Source: Fragum whitleyi | Lineage: Eukaryota > Mollusca > Bivalvia > Cardiida > Cardiidae | NCBI GenBank assembly: GCA_948146395.1 | Contig: OX411543.1 | Span: 30,581,558 to 30,645,557, forward strand | Direction of reading: 5' to 3' | DNA length: 64,000 nucleotides | Shown here: one piece after another, positions 47,201-57,675 of the stretch | Layout: each line of letters begins with the position of its first letter | Numbering within the stretch: position 1 is the stretch's first letter | The notes under the pieces: model-generated | The model's database searches: none | What the model was told of the DNA's origin: nothing | What the model saw: only the letters and a program-made list of their open reading frames with translations | Position numbers and translations under genes: made by a program

Positions 47201-50200
47201 AAGACACATTATTTGATGAAGTTTTTAATTTTTAAGAGTTGTGAAATACGTCCCCCATATGGACTATTTACGCTGTAAAGAAATAAATGCGACGAAAAGT
47301 TAAAGAAAAACAAAAAAATAAAAAGAAAAAAGGTTAAGTTATGATAAAATTGAGTAGCGTCCACGAAAAACGGTCCAAATCCGCGAATGGTGCAATTTTA
47401 TAATTTTAACAAAAATTGATTTAATGGATCATTTATAGTAAATTGCCAAAGAAATTGTCATACAAATAGCAATATAATCGACCAACAGGTTTGCGCGAAA
47501 CCTAACGGTCTAACGGTTCTGGAATTAGTTTTAATCGTTTTATCGAAGGGTTTAAAGAACTAAGCAAACTATTTCCTAGAAGCATGAGAGCATTAAAACG
47601 GGACATATTTATTTGGAAGATTGTTTTATAGTTATCATTTACCCAATTTTTAAGTACTTCGGAAGTAAGAAACAGAGGAAATCGATGTTTTTTATGATAA
47701 ATATATTCATTTATGTTTCGGAGAGGCAAAACAAGTTGTTAAAGTCATCAATTTTGCATAGTAAACGTCTCGCCTCTATTAGAATATTACTGAAAATCGT
47801 CAAATTATGGGCCAACCTTTGCAATGGAAATGTAATTTGAAAAAAAAAGAAAAAAAAAAATGTGTTACGTTTCCAGCAATTTTGCATACTAAACGCCTCG
47901 CTTCTCTTAAGACCTTCCTTAATATTGCCAAGTCATGGATGCAAATTTAGTTTTCAAATAATATATTTTAAGCTGTATTCATTAATCTTCGAGCATGCTA
48001 ATTGGCTGAACAGTTGCTTTTATATCTCAATGAAACCAATTTTTACACTTAATTTGTAATCTTTCGCACAAAGAAGTCACAAAAGTTATATGCTTCTTTA
48101 TTGGTAAATCTTTACATGTTGATTCATGAAATTGAATTTTAAGATGCAAAAAGAATATTTGTTTCATAGAGCTATGTCACTAAAAGCCTTTCCGCACTCA
48201 TTTATGAATCCGTTCCGCGTATTCATACAGTGTGATCAGGATTTTAGTTTCATGTTTCAATGAAATCAACAAATAATCTGGTCGTCTCTTATAAAAAATA
48301 AGCCTTCGTGTGTCGTTTTCAGTAAATTCACACATGTCACTTTATAAAGACTCAGATCAGACTATGCATACACACAGTCTGATCCGAGTCTGCACATCGC
48401 GCTTGAATTTGTTTTAATATATTTTTTCTAGGAGTATATAAAATACACTGTGTGATTGTCCAGGCTCCTCAAATAGAATTATATGTTAGTGTTTTATGAG
48501 AGTTTATAGAGGATAATCGTCAGATTCAGTTTAAGATAGATTTATATTTCATTGATTGGACAACGAAAGCTATTTTTTTCTTTTTGTTCACTCAATTAAA
48601 TCTAAATCGATCTTACTCGACCCCACCCGGATATTCTTTTTCTTTATTTGTAAATGGCACAAATTGGGAAGAGTTTGGACATTTTTTCTAATATCGCGTT
48701 GTTTTGCGCGTGATTGCTATGCGACGTTCATGATGACATTATTTTTCTTGCTCCGCTTAGATGATGACAGATAGGGTGAAATGAATGGCAGCAGGGTATA
48801 AGTTTGTTATAATTCTACTGGTACGAAGGTGAGTTTATCAAAATGAAAATCTACTGTTATTCCTCGATAAAACTCCAAAAAGCATTAAAGAAATAAATCA
48901 TATCCGGGCCCGAGATTATAAAACTTTTTTCATTCTCAACTGAGAATATTCTTTAACTTAGAATTTGAATAAATGTAAAAACATACATATAACAACTTAC
49001 ATAATTTCAGATTTAATCTCAATTTGAAATTTTAGTGAATTTTGATTTGAGAATGAGAAAAGTTAATAACTTCGGGCCCACGTCGAGGTTAGGAGAATTT
49101 ATCGCACCCGAGACACATAGAGGATAATCGTTTGTTTCAGAGTAAGATCGATTTTTATTTCATTGAGTGAACAACAAAAGCTATATTTTCACGAGTGACA
49201 GAGCCACGAGTGAAAATATAGCTTTTGTTATTCACGAAATGAAATATTAATCAATTTTACTCGAAAAACAAACGATTATTCAATTTCTTTAATGCAAACA
49301 TGAGACAAAATGTGAAATTTCTAGGACATATTTTCGTAAAGGGCGTCATTTTGCGCGTGATTGCTATGCAAGGTCCATTGTGACATCACTTATTTCGCCC
49401 CGCATAGATGACGTCAGATAGGGTGAAATACACAAAAGCAGGGTATAAGTTTTTGATAATTTCACTGCTTTCGCGGTGAGATTATCAAGTGATAATCTAC
49501 CGTTATTTCTCGATAAACCACCACAAAGCATTAAAGAATAACATGTTATTCGATTTATCATACACTAGTTCTTAATGCTAAGATTTTATGAAACCTTTAG
49601 AATCAAATAAATCCATGTGAAAGTGGCTCTGGTTGAGATCTTGAATATGCAAATCATTTTCAAAAAATAAACTGTCTGATATCATTTTATGTTATCAGTC
49701 AGGTAATACATGTATCAGGTCAACACAGGGTTCATTGCATGATAAATTGTTTTTCCATTCCGCACATGTAGAATTTTTGGAAATGTCACGCACAAGCTCA
49801 TTTCTTTATTGTTTATAGTTTGTATCATTTAATAATTATTTGAAAAGCATCTCTTTTCCTACAATAATTTCAATTCCGAAATTAAGAATAAGGTGTAGTG
49901 AGTGGGATGTTGTCCAACTATCACCCAATCAATATAATTGGCTTACTTTTAGAACGTGATTCAAAATAAATCCTGGAGATTACAATCTTGTCTCGTTTGC
50001 ATATATTCAGCCCTGCGTTCAAGATGAAAAAGTTTGCGGCACGTTTGAGAAAATATATGATTTGAACGCGTTCTCACGTTCAAAGTGGGTTGCGGTTTCT
50101 AAACATTTGAATATGTTTTTGCGTCTTGAACGCAGTTCTTTTTCACTATCATCGAGAGTGTGTTTTTCTTATATCGAGAACTATAGGCCAACTTATTTTT

Positions 50201-52858
50201 CATCCAAATCCTACCCGGGTGTAGACTGGTCCCACTGTCAACCTATCAGAATAGCCAATTCTGTTATTCTTATGTTCGATATTGGGACCAGTCTACAGCT
50301 GGTAGTCCACTGTCTGAGAAATACTCTGATATAGAGGGCAACAATACCCACCTTAATTGGCCCACACATTCGGCGCGAGTACTGGTAAATTTTCCAGGAA
50401 GCAGAATCGAGAGGGATTAATCTAAGTTTTAAGAACTTGTTTCCTAATCGATGTAAAATAAATAGGTTTAAACCAAACAATACCCACCCAGTATCAGAAA
50501 TAAGTTGGCCCGTATTTCTTTGATATAGGTAATGACGTAGTCATTGTTTGCTATAACTGCGGCTACCAGACGCACGATGCCAACCTTCTACCCGGCAATG
50601 CAAGTTTCCAAAAATAACTATATGATAACATAAAACAAATCATACGGTATGTTATCATACGAATATTTGTAAAGTTATAAGATAAATTACAAAATAGTTT
50701 CTTTCCGTGAATAATCTTTCAAATTTGCTTGTTTGATATGGAATTTCCAGCTGTCAAATACTTTAACCTTAATCTTTTACTGAATAAGACAAACATGTGA
50801 ATGCACATGCGTAAATAGTTGGCTCAAAATTGAAGAATATTTTTTTAGGGCGTTAGTAGTTGCTTTATTTTTCAGAATGAATTTCGCTAAATTCAGGAAT
50901 TCAGAATAGTGAAAAATAGGAAAGCGCTAAATTACTTCACAACATTAAAACGTCGAAATAACGTCGAAATAACCTGAACTTGACATTTTTGAACATGCTA
51001 TAGAGATCAGGAAAAAAATACAATTTCATCGATCTTTTTTGTTTTTGCAAATGTAAGAATGCTAAGAAAAGTATTATTTCGTATTTTAATAAAAGAATAA
51101 TTGCATGGACTAACACAGTTATTCAATCAAATTTCATCTTTCGGTTTAATACTGCTAAAATACGATCGTCGTAACATTTTTTGACTCGGGTAGACGCGAT
51201 AAAATGAAATCATAAACAAGGGAATTTTGTAAAAGATAGAATTAACGTAATCATCAAATTACTTTATAAATATTGATTGATTTTTCTTTGGCAGATAGCT
51301 AGATTTCCTATCACCAGAAAAAGCCAATTCCATTTTTGCCCGGTTGAAATTAGTAGTTGTTGGTTGTCTTATTATCGAAATGTACACGCTCATCAAGTTT
51401 GAATTTCTGTTTTTATTCTTATCACCTGTCTGATTTTCACAATTCAAACACCAAAACTTAAGAAAAAATAGCGAGGAAAATAGAAGCGCCGCCGATGGGT
51501 GCCAACGATCGTTTAGAGGTGCTAGGTGTGAAAAAAAAATCTAAATCGAAAAGGGACATAAATTTTTCAAAACTGCTTTAAGAGTTATCCTATTAGATAG
51601 TATGGACAGCTCCTGTGATATAGATTTCACATTCCAAGTTTCATAGAGATATCTTCAATAAAAATAGAGGTATAACGAATGCTAAGAATCATCACACCAA
51701 CAACAACGCCAACGTGGAAGACACCATTGTGATGACAATACCTCGCGTTTTCTCCGAATACAGCCGAACGAATGAGGCTGCTATCTTAGAGATAGATCAA
51801 ATGACTTTGTCTTAAATGACGTGTAGAGTTTTTTTTTTTTTTTTTTTTTTTTGATGCCTTGTCGTAATTAATACCTTAACATGAATTGTGAAATAAATGC
51901 CAGTAGACTGTAGATCCCTATCGGTACCATAATACTTTAAGGCTAAAAAATAGATAGACAATATTTTTGAATTCATATTTTAATCGGTCGCCAATTTTGC
52001 AAATGCATGATAAATGATATTGCCAATATCGTTGATTGACAATATTATAGACGTAATTTGATCAATATTGACGATTTTAACATGAGCCTGAACGAGACAT
52101 TTTCAACAATTTTACATGTGCGAAAGGGAAGGTCTCTGGTCAGACTGTGCATCCGCACAGTCTGACCAGAGACTTCACTATGCGCCCTGTAGACAAATAT
52201 GGTCTCAAGCCCTCTTCGTACGATCAGCTAATATTCTTACTGTATTGCCTGACTATCCAGGCTGCTTTGTGTTCGTGCCTCACGCATATGTGAAATTGTT
52301 GGAAATGCCTCGTGTACAGGCTCATGTTAAAATCGTCAATATTGATCATAGCACGTCTATAATATTGTCAATCAATGTCACGCACATGCTCATGTTGGTC
52401 GCAAATGTATCCCTTTTTATACTATGTATTAAGTCTACCTACCTTTCTACACATAGAGATATAAGGGTAAGGACCGAGCCATACAGAGCCGAGACCAAAA
52501 TATAGCGATTGATTCTGCACATCAGATCATCAAAAGTCCACCCTTTGTTCATGATGAAGAGAAATATTTCGGGCACGCCCAGCACCATGATAATTAAATC
52601 AGCAAAGGCTAAGTTCGTGATTAAGAGGTTAGTCATCGAACTTCGCATCTTTTTGTTACAAATCACGGCGAATATCACAAGCAAGTTGCCGAAAATTCCT
52701 ACGACGCCGATCACGAAGAATAGTATACTGAGATATATCACCGTGTTGGAATCGGCGGCCTCAGTCACTCCGAGGTCCTCCGAACTGAGGTTTGTGTCCG
52801 AGTCCCACAGAATGATGCCTGTCACAACAGGGATAAACGAGGATCCGTTAAACTCCAT
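43545..52858 (-). CDS. Class A (rhodopsin-like) peptide-type GPCR, two coding exons
   Basis: The join is complement(52443-52858, 43545-44298), giving 389 residues. The extracellular N-terminus (about 40 aa) has NGS and NLS glycosylation sites. TM1 is near 42-65 (FGNLLVI). TM2 carries NLAFADL. A Cys after the first outer loop (LMCRI) can pair with the Cys in extracellular loop 2 (KYCMIRF). TM3 ends ERY. TM4 is near IVVVLGCIWPCAWMAGLP and TM5 near ILFYFLPLAIQLTLYAFV. TM6 lacks the usual CWxP and reads FISYSPSQVLLVW. TM7 carries NSAANPILYSIF, then helix 8 FRECF and Cys-rich CRCC, a likely palmitoylation site. The tail ends ITEV, a class I PDZ-ligand pattern. The NSAANPI and ERY context resembles neuropeptide receptors; I cannot name the ligand. 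The intron is 8.1 kb with GT-AG ends. Confidence 0.9.
44318..44395. repeat. H1 palindromic MITE at the GPCR intron end
   Basis: ATATCGATGGATTAGCGCTT and GTTTCACGCTGAGCAAT flank AACTGCCTATATGTTAATAG. It begins about 20 bp from the acceptor side of GPCR exon 2. Confidence 0.8.
44645..44694. repeat. Half M1 MITE
   Basis: TTCGGAACTAGTACGGGTTC then ACTACCTTAA: only the right terminus. Confidence 0.65.
45515..45540. repeat. (CA)n microsatellite
   Basis: ACACATACACACACACACAC. Confidence 0.9.
45668..45755. repeat. Palindrome with (AT)n centre
   Basis: CGAGAAACACAAATCTTTTA and TAAAAGATCTGTGTTTCTCG are inverted around an ATATAT run. Confidence 0.85.
45762..45945. repeat. M3 MITE, right half
   Basis: GATCATTCTAGATTCAGAAA, TCTGCGCAATCTGCGCAGTC and CGCTTGACGGGTCAC; the left terminus is missing. 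Confidence 0.7.
46093..46258. repeat. M1 MITE
   Basis: TTAAGGTAGTGAACCCGTAA and TTACGGGTCCACTACCTTAA are inverted ends; GGTTTCCTAATGATTTTCAC / TAGGAAACC at the centre. Confidence 0.88.
48176..48400. repeat. Two repeat fragments: ATTCATACAGTGTGA family, then M2
   Basis: TTATGAATCCGTTCCGCGTA and ATTCATACAGTGTGATCAG, followed from about 48300 by an M2 core ACTCAGATCAGACTATGCAT / CAGTCTGATCCGAGTC stem. Confidence 0.6.
48496..48905. repeat. Direct repeat, copy 1
   Basis: GAGGATAATCGTCAGATTCA, GCGCGTGATTGCTATG and GACAGATAGGGTGAAATGAA are shared in order with 49118-49550. Confidence 0.8.
48904..49085. repeat. M6 MITE
   Basis: GGGCCCGAGATTATAAAACT and GTTAATAACTTCGGGCCCAC are inverted; CTCAACTGAGAATATTC with TTTGATTTGAGAATGAG inside. 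Confidence 0.75.
49118..49550. repeat. Direct repeat, copy 2, containing a palindrome at 49118-49285
   Basis: AACAAAAGCTATATTTTCAC and GTGAAAATATAGCTTTTGTT are exact inverses within an approximately 160 bp hairpin, followed by GCGCGTGATTGCTATG and GTCAGATAGGGTGAAATACA as in copy 1. Copy 1 lacks the second arm. Confidence 0.8.
50010..50160. repeat. Repeat with GCGTTCAAG / CTTGAACGC ends
   Basis: CCCTGCGTTCAAGATGAAAA and GCGTCTTGAACGCAG are inverted. The end resembles 15323. Confidence 0.65.
50221..50297. repeat. Small palindrome
   Basis: GTAGACTGGTCCCA and TGGGACCAGTCTAC are exact inverses. Confidence 0.85.
50685..51210. repeat. Second copy of the 40.1 kb block
   Basis: Same order of blocks as 40089-40835 but without about 200 bp. 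It lies in the GPCR intron, while the longer copy is outside the gene. Confidence 0.8.
51829..51852. repeat. Poly-T run
   Basis: About 24 T residues. Confidence 0.9.
52080..52328. repeat. M2 MITE
   Basis: ACATGAGCCTGAACGAGACA and CGTGTACAGGCTCATGT are inverted ends; GTCTCTGGTCAGACTGTGCA with its inverse TGACCAGAGAC forms the core stem. It lies about 110 bp from the GPCR exon 1 donor. Confidence 0.85.
52443..52858 (-). CDS. GPCR exon 1: N-terminus to TM3
   Basis: ATG at 52856-52858 (MEFNGSS). The exon runs through TM1-TM3 and ends GAA AG|GTAGGT after LISLCVE, phase 2, inside the Arg codon of the ERY motif. No signal peptide is evident. Confidence 0.9.
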
Positions 52859-53390
52859 TCTGAAGTATGAACTCAGAATAAATCGGCACGAAATTCAGAT
52901 TAATTCAACCAATGATTTCGAACATCAAAGAGTAGCCATTATAATTTCATATTAAAACATCTTATAAGAAATCATATAAGATGACCTTTATCTATTTTTG
53001 TCTGTTTGTCTTTCTGATATAATAATAATAAAATTGAGTATTTTTGTAAAGGAAATATTTCCTTTCTTTTCTTCACGTTTGGCGAATTTTACCGAAAGGA
53101 AAAAAATGCACTGGTTTGCTTTCCTGAAAAAGCTTTTCCAAAACATCAAAGATCATCGAAAAGTTCAACTACGTTTAGAGTAGACACAATCCACCTCCAA
53201 TAACCAAATTCGCTCTACTATCTATTGCAGAGCTCTATGACAGCGCGTCAGATATTTCTCAGAAACCATACGATATTTCCCACATTTTATTCACTAAGAT
53301 AATTAGCCATGTGAATTAAACAGTTTTTCCTTACAAAACATCAGTGTCTTTATTCCCAGATGTCTGTACAGTTAAAGTCAAGTTCAGGAC
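52785..53390. repeat. GPCR exon-1 start plus 5' flank, copy 1 of a tandem duplication
   Basis: Aligns with 53725-54410 through shared blocks such as AGAGTAGCCAT, ATCAAAGATCAT, a stretch around CAGATATTTCTCAGAAACCA, and TAGCCATGTGAATTAAACA. Since it flanks the start codon on the upstream side it should include the proximal promoter and 5' UTR. Confidence 0.75.
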
Positions 53391-53530
53391 CCGAGATTAT
53401 AAAACTATTTTCGTACTCAACTAAGAATTTTCTCAAATTTAGAATTTGAATCAATCTATGAACATGAAAAAGTAATATTAATAAGTTGTTATATATAACA
53501 ACTTATTGTTATTATATCTTATGTTCATAT
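53389..53530. repeat. M6 MITE, partial
   Basis: GGACCCGAGATTATAAAACT and CTCAACTAAGAATTTTCTCA match the 48904 copy; the right arm is lost. Confidence 0.65.
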
Positions 53531-53559
53531 ATTTATATGGGTCGGTAATGATAGACCTA

Positions 53560-53707
53560 TTTCGGATAGCAGCTAGAGGCTAGGAAAGGATGTGATGGTA
53601 CTACTGGTGTGAGAAATACCAGAAGTCCATAGTTAGCTGCTCCAGCCGCCGAGATATAACCGAAAGATCGTTGAAAGCGGCGTAAAACCCATCCAAACAA
53701 TCAAACA
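53560..53707 (+). repeat. SINE-like element at a duplication breakpoint
   Basis: AGCTAGAGGCTAGGAAAGGA, GCTGCTCCAGCCGCCGAGAT and GAAAGCGGCGTAAAACCCAT with an AACAATCAAACAAA tail. It ends 18 bp before copy 2 of the GPCR duplication. Confidence 0.65.
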
Positions 53708-53724
53708 AATCATAGATTTATAAC

Positions 53725-53830
53725 AGAAGTCCGAACTAAGGGTTGTGTTACAATTCCACAGAATGATTCCTGTTATAACAGGGAAAACGATGATCCCCCA
53801 AAACCCCCATTCAACAGTATGAACACGAAA
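53725..53830 (-). pseudogene. Duplicated, frameshifted fragment of GPCR exon 1
   Basis: Minus strand reads PVITGIILWNCNTTLSSDF, matching residues from about 10 on of the GPCR (PVVTGIILWDSDTNLSSEDL), with matching bases before it. The ATG equivalent survives (minus strand GAATGGGGG) but lies in a different frame from the homologous codons, and homology stops after about 30 codons, so no receptor is encoded. It belongs to the larger duplication at 53725-54410. Confidence 0.75.
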
Positions 53831-54410
53831 CAACATGAGAAAGAAGTTTAGATTGAAAGGCCTTATTTACTATTTATTGTTGATTAAACCAATGTTTTCA
53901 CACATAAAAGAGTAGCCATAAAATTTCCTATTCAAAGATCTTCCTAGGAAATAACATAAGACGACCCTTATCTATTTCTTTATACACGAGTGTCTTTCGT
54001 ATTTAATGAAACGAGTGCTTTAGATTTTGTTGTTGATGTTGTTGTTCTTTTTACTACTTTTACTTTTCGTAAAGGAACAATCACTTCTATATATTCTTTT
54101 ACTTTGGATAGCTTAACTAAACGAAAAAAAAAACCCAAAAAACTTACTATTAAGGTTTCAAATATCAACTTTCCAAAAATATCAAAGATCATTTAAGTTC
54201 AAGTAAGTTTACACTAGATACGATGTACCAATTCGCCCTTCTATCTTGTGCACTGCTCCATGACAGCACGTCAGATATTTCTCAGAAACCATACGGTATT
54301 TCCAACAATTTTTGACGAGGATAATTAGCCATGTGAATTAAACATTTTTTTCTTACAAAACATCGGCGTCCTTATTCCCAGATGTCTTTCCAGTAGAGGT
54401 CAAGCTCAAA
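53725..54410. repeat. Copy 2 of the GPCR 5' region duplication
   Basis: Diverged direct copy of 52785-53390 in the same order. Its left breakpoint abuts a SINE ending near 53707. Copy 2 has an altered central part (around 53990-54180). Confidence 0.75.
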
Positions 54411-54446
54411 GTTTGTATTTGGTATAGGGAAATACTTGTTTACAAA

Positions 54447-54708
54447 TGTGACCCGTCACCCGAAAAGGGACCATCTGGGAACTCCGTAAAATAAATGTTT
54501 GAAAATAGGATTGGATACAGCATATGTCACCAAGAAGACGTATTGCGAAAATGATCCCATTGGAGGGTAGCATAATAATTCTAGATTCAAAAAATGTGTT
54601 GATTGCGAAAAGTTTCGATAATGGTCAGTCTGCGCAGATAGCGCAGTCTGACCAGGGACGAACCTTTACGCACTTCCCAGATGGTCCCTTTTCCCGTGAC
54701 GGGTCAAA
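54447..54708. repeat. M3 MITE, intact
   Basis: GTGACCCGTCACCCGAAAAG and CTTTTCCCGTGACGGGTCA are inverted ends; the AGTCTGCGCAGATAGCGCAG core is present. Confidence 0.85.
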
Positions 54709-54949
54709 GTTGATTAGAACTATTTAGACATGGTACCATTGCATGCAATAACTCGTGCACATGAAGGCCACAAAAGCCATTCTGTCGCTACATTCACACG
54801 GAAAATGGGATGCTACCTTTTTACTTTTAGGCAATCCAATGCCAGATTTCCGTTTGTGTATTTTCATCTTAGTATTCCGTTTGTTATTGTTGTCACCTCC
54901 GTCATGAACCCCCCCCCCCAATATTTAAACATAATTTACCTGCAATATA

Positions 54950-55190
54950 TATGAGCCTGCGCGTGACATATCCAACAATTTCATACGTATTCGAGCCGAG
55001 GCATAAACTTTGAGCAGATTAGGTAATTACAGAATGGAATAATATATACTGATAGTCTGATGAAAGATGAGACCTTATCTCTCTATATAGTGCATAGTGA
55101 AGACTTTGTTCAGACTGTGCGGCTGCACAGGCTAGCCAGAAGCTTTGCTTTGCGCACATGTGATATTGTTGGAAATGTCACGCACAGGAT
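54950..55190. repeat. M2 MITE
   Basis: ATATGAGCCTGCGCGTGACA at the left and GAAATGTCACGCACAGG at the right, core CAGACTGTGCGGCTGCACAG. Confidence 0.8.
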
Positions 55191-57425
55191 TATATATTAA
55201 TAGGCATTAAACAAATGACAAATCTTTGAAGAGCAAGCTAGACATCGTATCTACAGTTTGTTCATTCTGTAGTTACTACATTTAATTTAATACCTACCCG
55301 AGAAAAATATCAAAACAAAATGGTATTGACTGCGAAATCAGTTTTTGACTTAGTGATCTGTCAATTGCCATACTTTCGGAACTTTAGATAGGTTAGCGAT
55401 GTCCCCAAATTTAGTTACATGGTACAAAGGGAAATAATCTTGTCTTCATGTAATCATTCTTTCACTCCTGCTTATTTCGTGCGTCTTGATTAAAGATAAA
55501 GATTCTGCATTTCGTTCTCCAAATTTCGATATCTAAGTTGGCAGGCGATGGCCCTACTTGTATTTCGTACCTCTATATTTTAACATATGTAAACGGAAAT
55601 AGTCATGTACGGTATTTGATGGCATGATCACAGTATATGAAGCCGGGTAAATGTCAAGATGGTTTGATTTACAGACAGTAAAATCATACAAAGAACCTCA
55701 TTTGAAATGTTGGGTCTACGTTGACATCAAAGATGCATAATTCTGTCAAAAGCAAGTTTTGACATAGTTATTGGCCATATATGTTTGCAAATATAGGTCC
55801 TTCCATGATTTTCTGTCGCTTAGTTATAACATATTAACATTAATTTAATCCAGCTTCATATCAACTGATCGAGCCATCTAACTTAACTAATACCCTTAAA
55901 CTTCATATCCTAGATGGAATATGCACATCGCCTACCAATACGTAATCATTCTATGAAGTTTAGAAATGACCCCCCTCCCCAATGAAGTTGAATAGAATTT
56001 GACTGATTGAGAATTTTCATCGCGGGACTCTGTCCGAATTCAATAAACGATAACCAAGATAGTGTATATGCACATCTCTGCTTGATATTCAACATATGTG
56101 AAGTCTGAAGCATTTCCCCTAATGGTTTTAAAAAAAGAACTATTTGTGAAATTCACGAACAAATACGAAAACGAGATAAATATGGGATAAATAAAGTCGA
56201 TACAAGGGGAATCAACAATAAATTTTGTGAGAATGGTCGCAAATATTGATCTTGGCTACCTTTGTTACCCCTAAAGATCGCTCATGAAAACTTTGGCTAC
56301 ATACAGGAACCCTCGGCAATTCTACTGGATAGACCTCGAGAATAATTTGGGCCCGCCAATTGGCGCGTCATATATATTGTACGCGGGCTTACATGATGTC
56401 ACAAACATAACAGAGGATGATGATGACGTTGCGAAAAACAAAATTAGACACCTTATGATTTGAAAACAAAACGCGTTACTGCGTTTTGCTTTCAAATTAT
56501 AACATGCAAAAAATATCTCCATAGACGATCGCAGTTTTTAAGGAATTTGCGTTCTTCAAGCGTATTGACCAAATTACCACCAGGAGCCGAATTACCTAAA
56601 AAATGACCAAAAATTACTACAATTACGTCCGATGGTACTTTTCAGTTTACGGAAAAGTCCGAGCGATGTTCCGAATGCTTTGGATACACTCCTTTCGGTT
56701 AAGGAGCAAGATCGGGAGAAGGCGTGGTCCTTATTGAAATTCCGGGATTTGTTGCGTCGAAAAATATGGAATTCAATGTTATTTGGTCAGTGGGCGAGTA
56801 TGATGTCGTAAAAACAGCCAATTATATCCAACTTTGCACGCAAGCGCACGTGCGATACGGGGTATAATTGGAAAACTGTTTGTACTGTTTTGTGATTCTG
56901 AATGCATGACAGCTTTGTTCAAACTGCAGTTACTACATTTTGCTTTCCCATCGAAGCTGTTATAAAAAAATGTAAGCGGCTACTCTCCTTTCCTATTCCT
57001 TTTAAAATAGATCTCACTTTGCCTTTTTGCATGCCTTATTTCGTGTACGTTTCATGTCCCCTGAACGTTCGGCAAAAAGCTAATGGCCGGTGATGAAGCT
57101 AGACTCATGACCGCCCCTGGTTACAAACAAACTTCGATGATCTAATTAGTGGAGTCCTAATGGCGTTTTTCGCCTCACACGAAACACCGTGTTTGGAGTC
57201 ATTACTATAAGACGAACTTTATTATAAGGTCCAATATCAAAATATTTACACACGATATTAGAGGAGTTTAATTGGCAATAATAAGGAAGTACATTTTTAA
57301 TGTAAATCGGAAAAGAGACCAAATCCTACCGGTATTTTCTAGAATTATCATTTTGTAGTACACGTAAATGTTGCTTTTTTATAATGAATATGTGCAGTAT
57401 TTAATGTTTCAAGCAATCGTATCAT
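55191..57425. other. Non-coding stretch, no gene seen
   Basis: AT-rich. The only clear structure is a hairpin at about 56456-56500 (TTTGAAAACAAAACGCGTTA with GCGTTTTGCTTTCAAA). Confidence 0.6.
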
Positions 57426-57640
57426 AGATGAAAGAGCATCGGACCAAAAAATAGGTCTTTAGTTCGGTCCTCGACGGCGGATGGGTGGATAATCGCAAAC
57501 CTAAGAGATATGAACATCTGGGGAGTCGAATGTCTTGGCACTACTGGTGAGAGACATGTCTCGAGTCTATGGTTAGGTGTTCCAGTCACATGACCGCAAA
57601 AGCATAAAAAGCGACGTTATAAATCCCATTCAAAATACAA
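57426..57640 (+). repeat. SINE with weak tRNA-like head
   Basis: The head has AGAGCATCGGACC and a B-box-like TTAGTTCGGTCCTCGA. The body has GGTGTTCCAGTCACATGACC and AAAAAGCGACGTTATAAATC, ending CATTCAAAA. It is the longest SINE copy here. Confidence 0.6.
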
Positions 57641-57675
57641 GTTCCAGGTGAGTCTGTAAGAATTCAAAAGTATAT

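Larger units (their letters stand above)
44299..52442 (-). other. GPCR intron (8.1 kb), repeat-filled
   Basis: Bounded by GTAGGT and TTTCAG on the minus strand. It contains H1, M1, M2, M3 and M6 repeats, a CA microsatellite, a pair of 400 bp direct repeats around 48.5-49.5 kb and the second copy of a duplicated block (50.7-51.2 kb). I see no other coding segment in it. Confidence 0.8.

Noticed and set aside
52509..52955. 148-codon open frame, plus strand
   Set aside because: Antisense shadow of GPCR exon 1.
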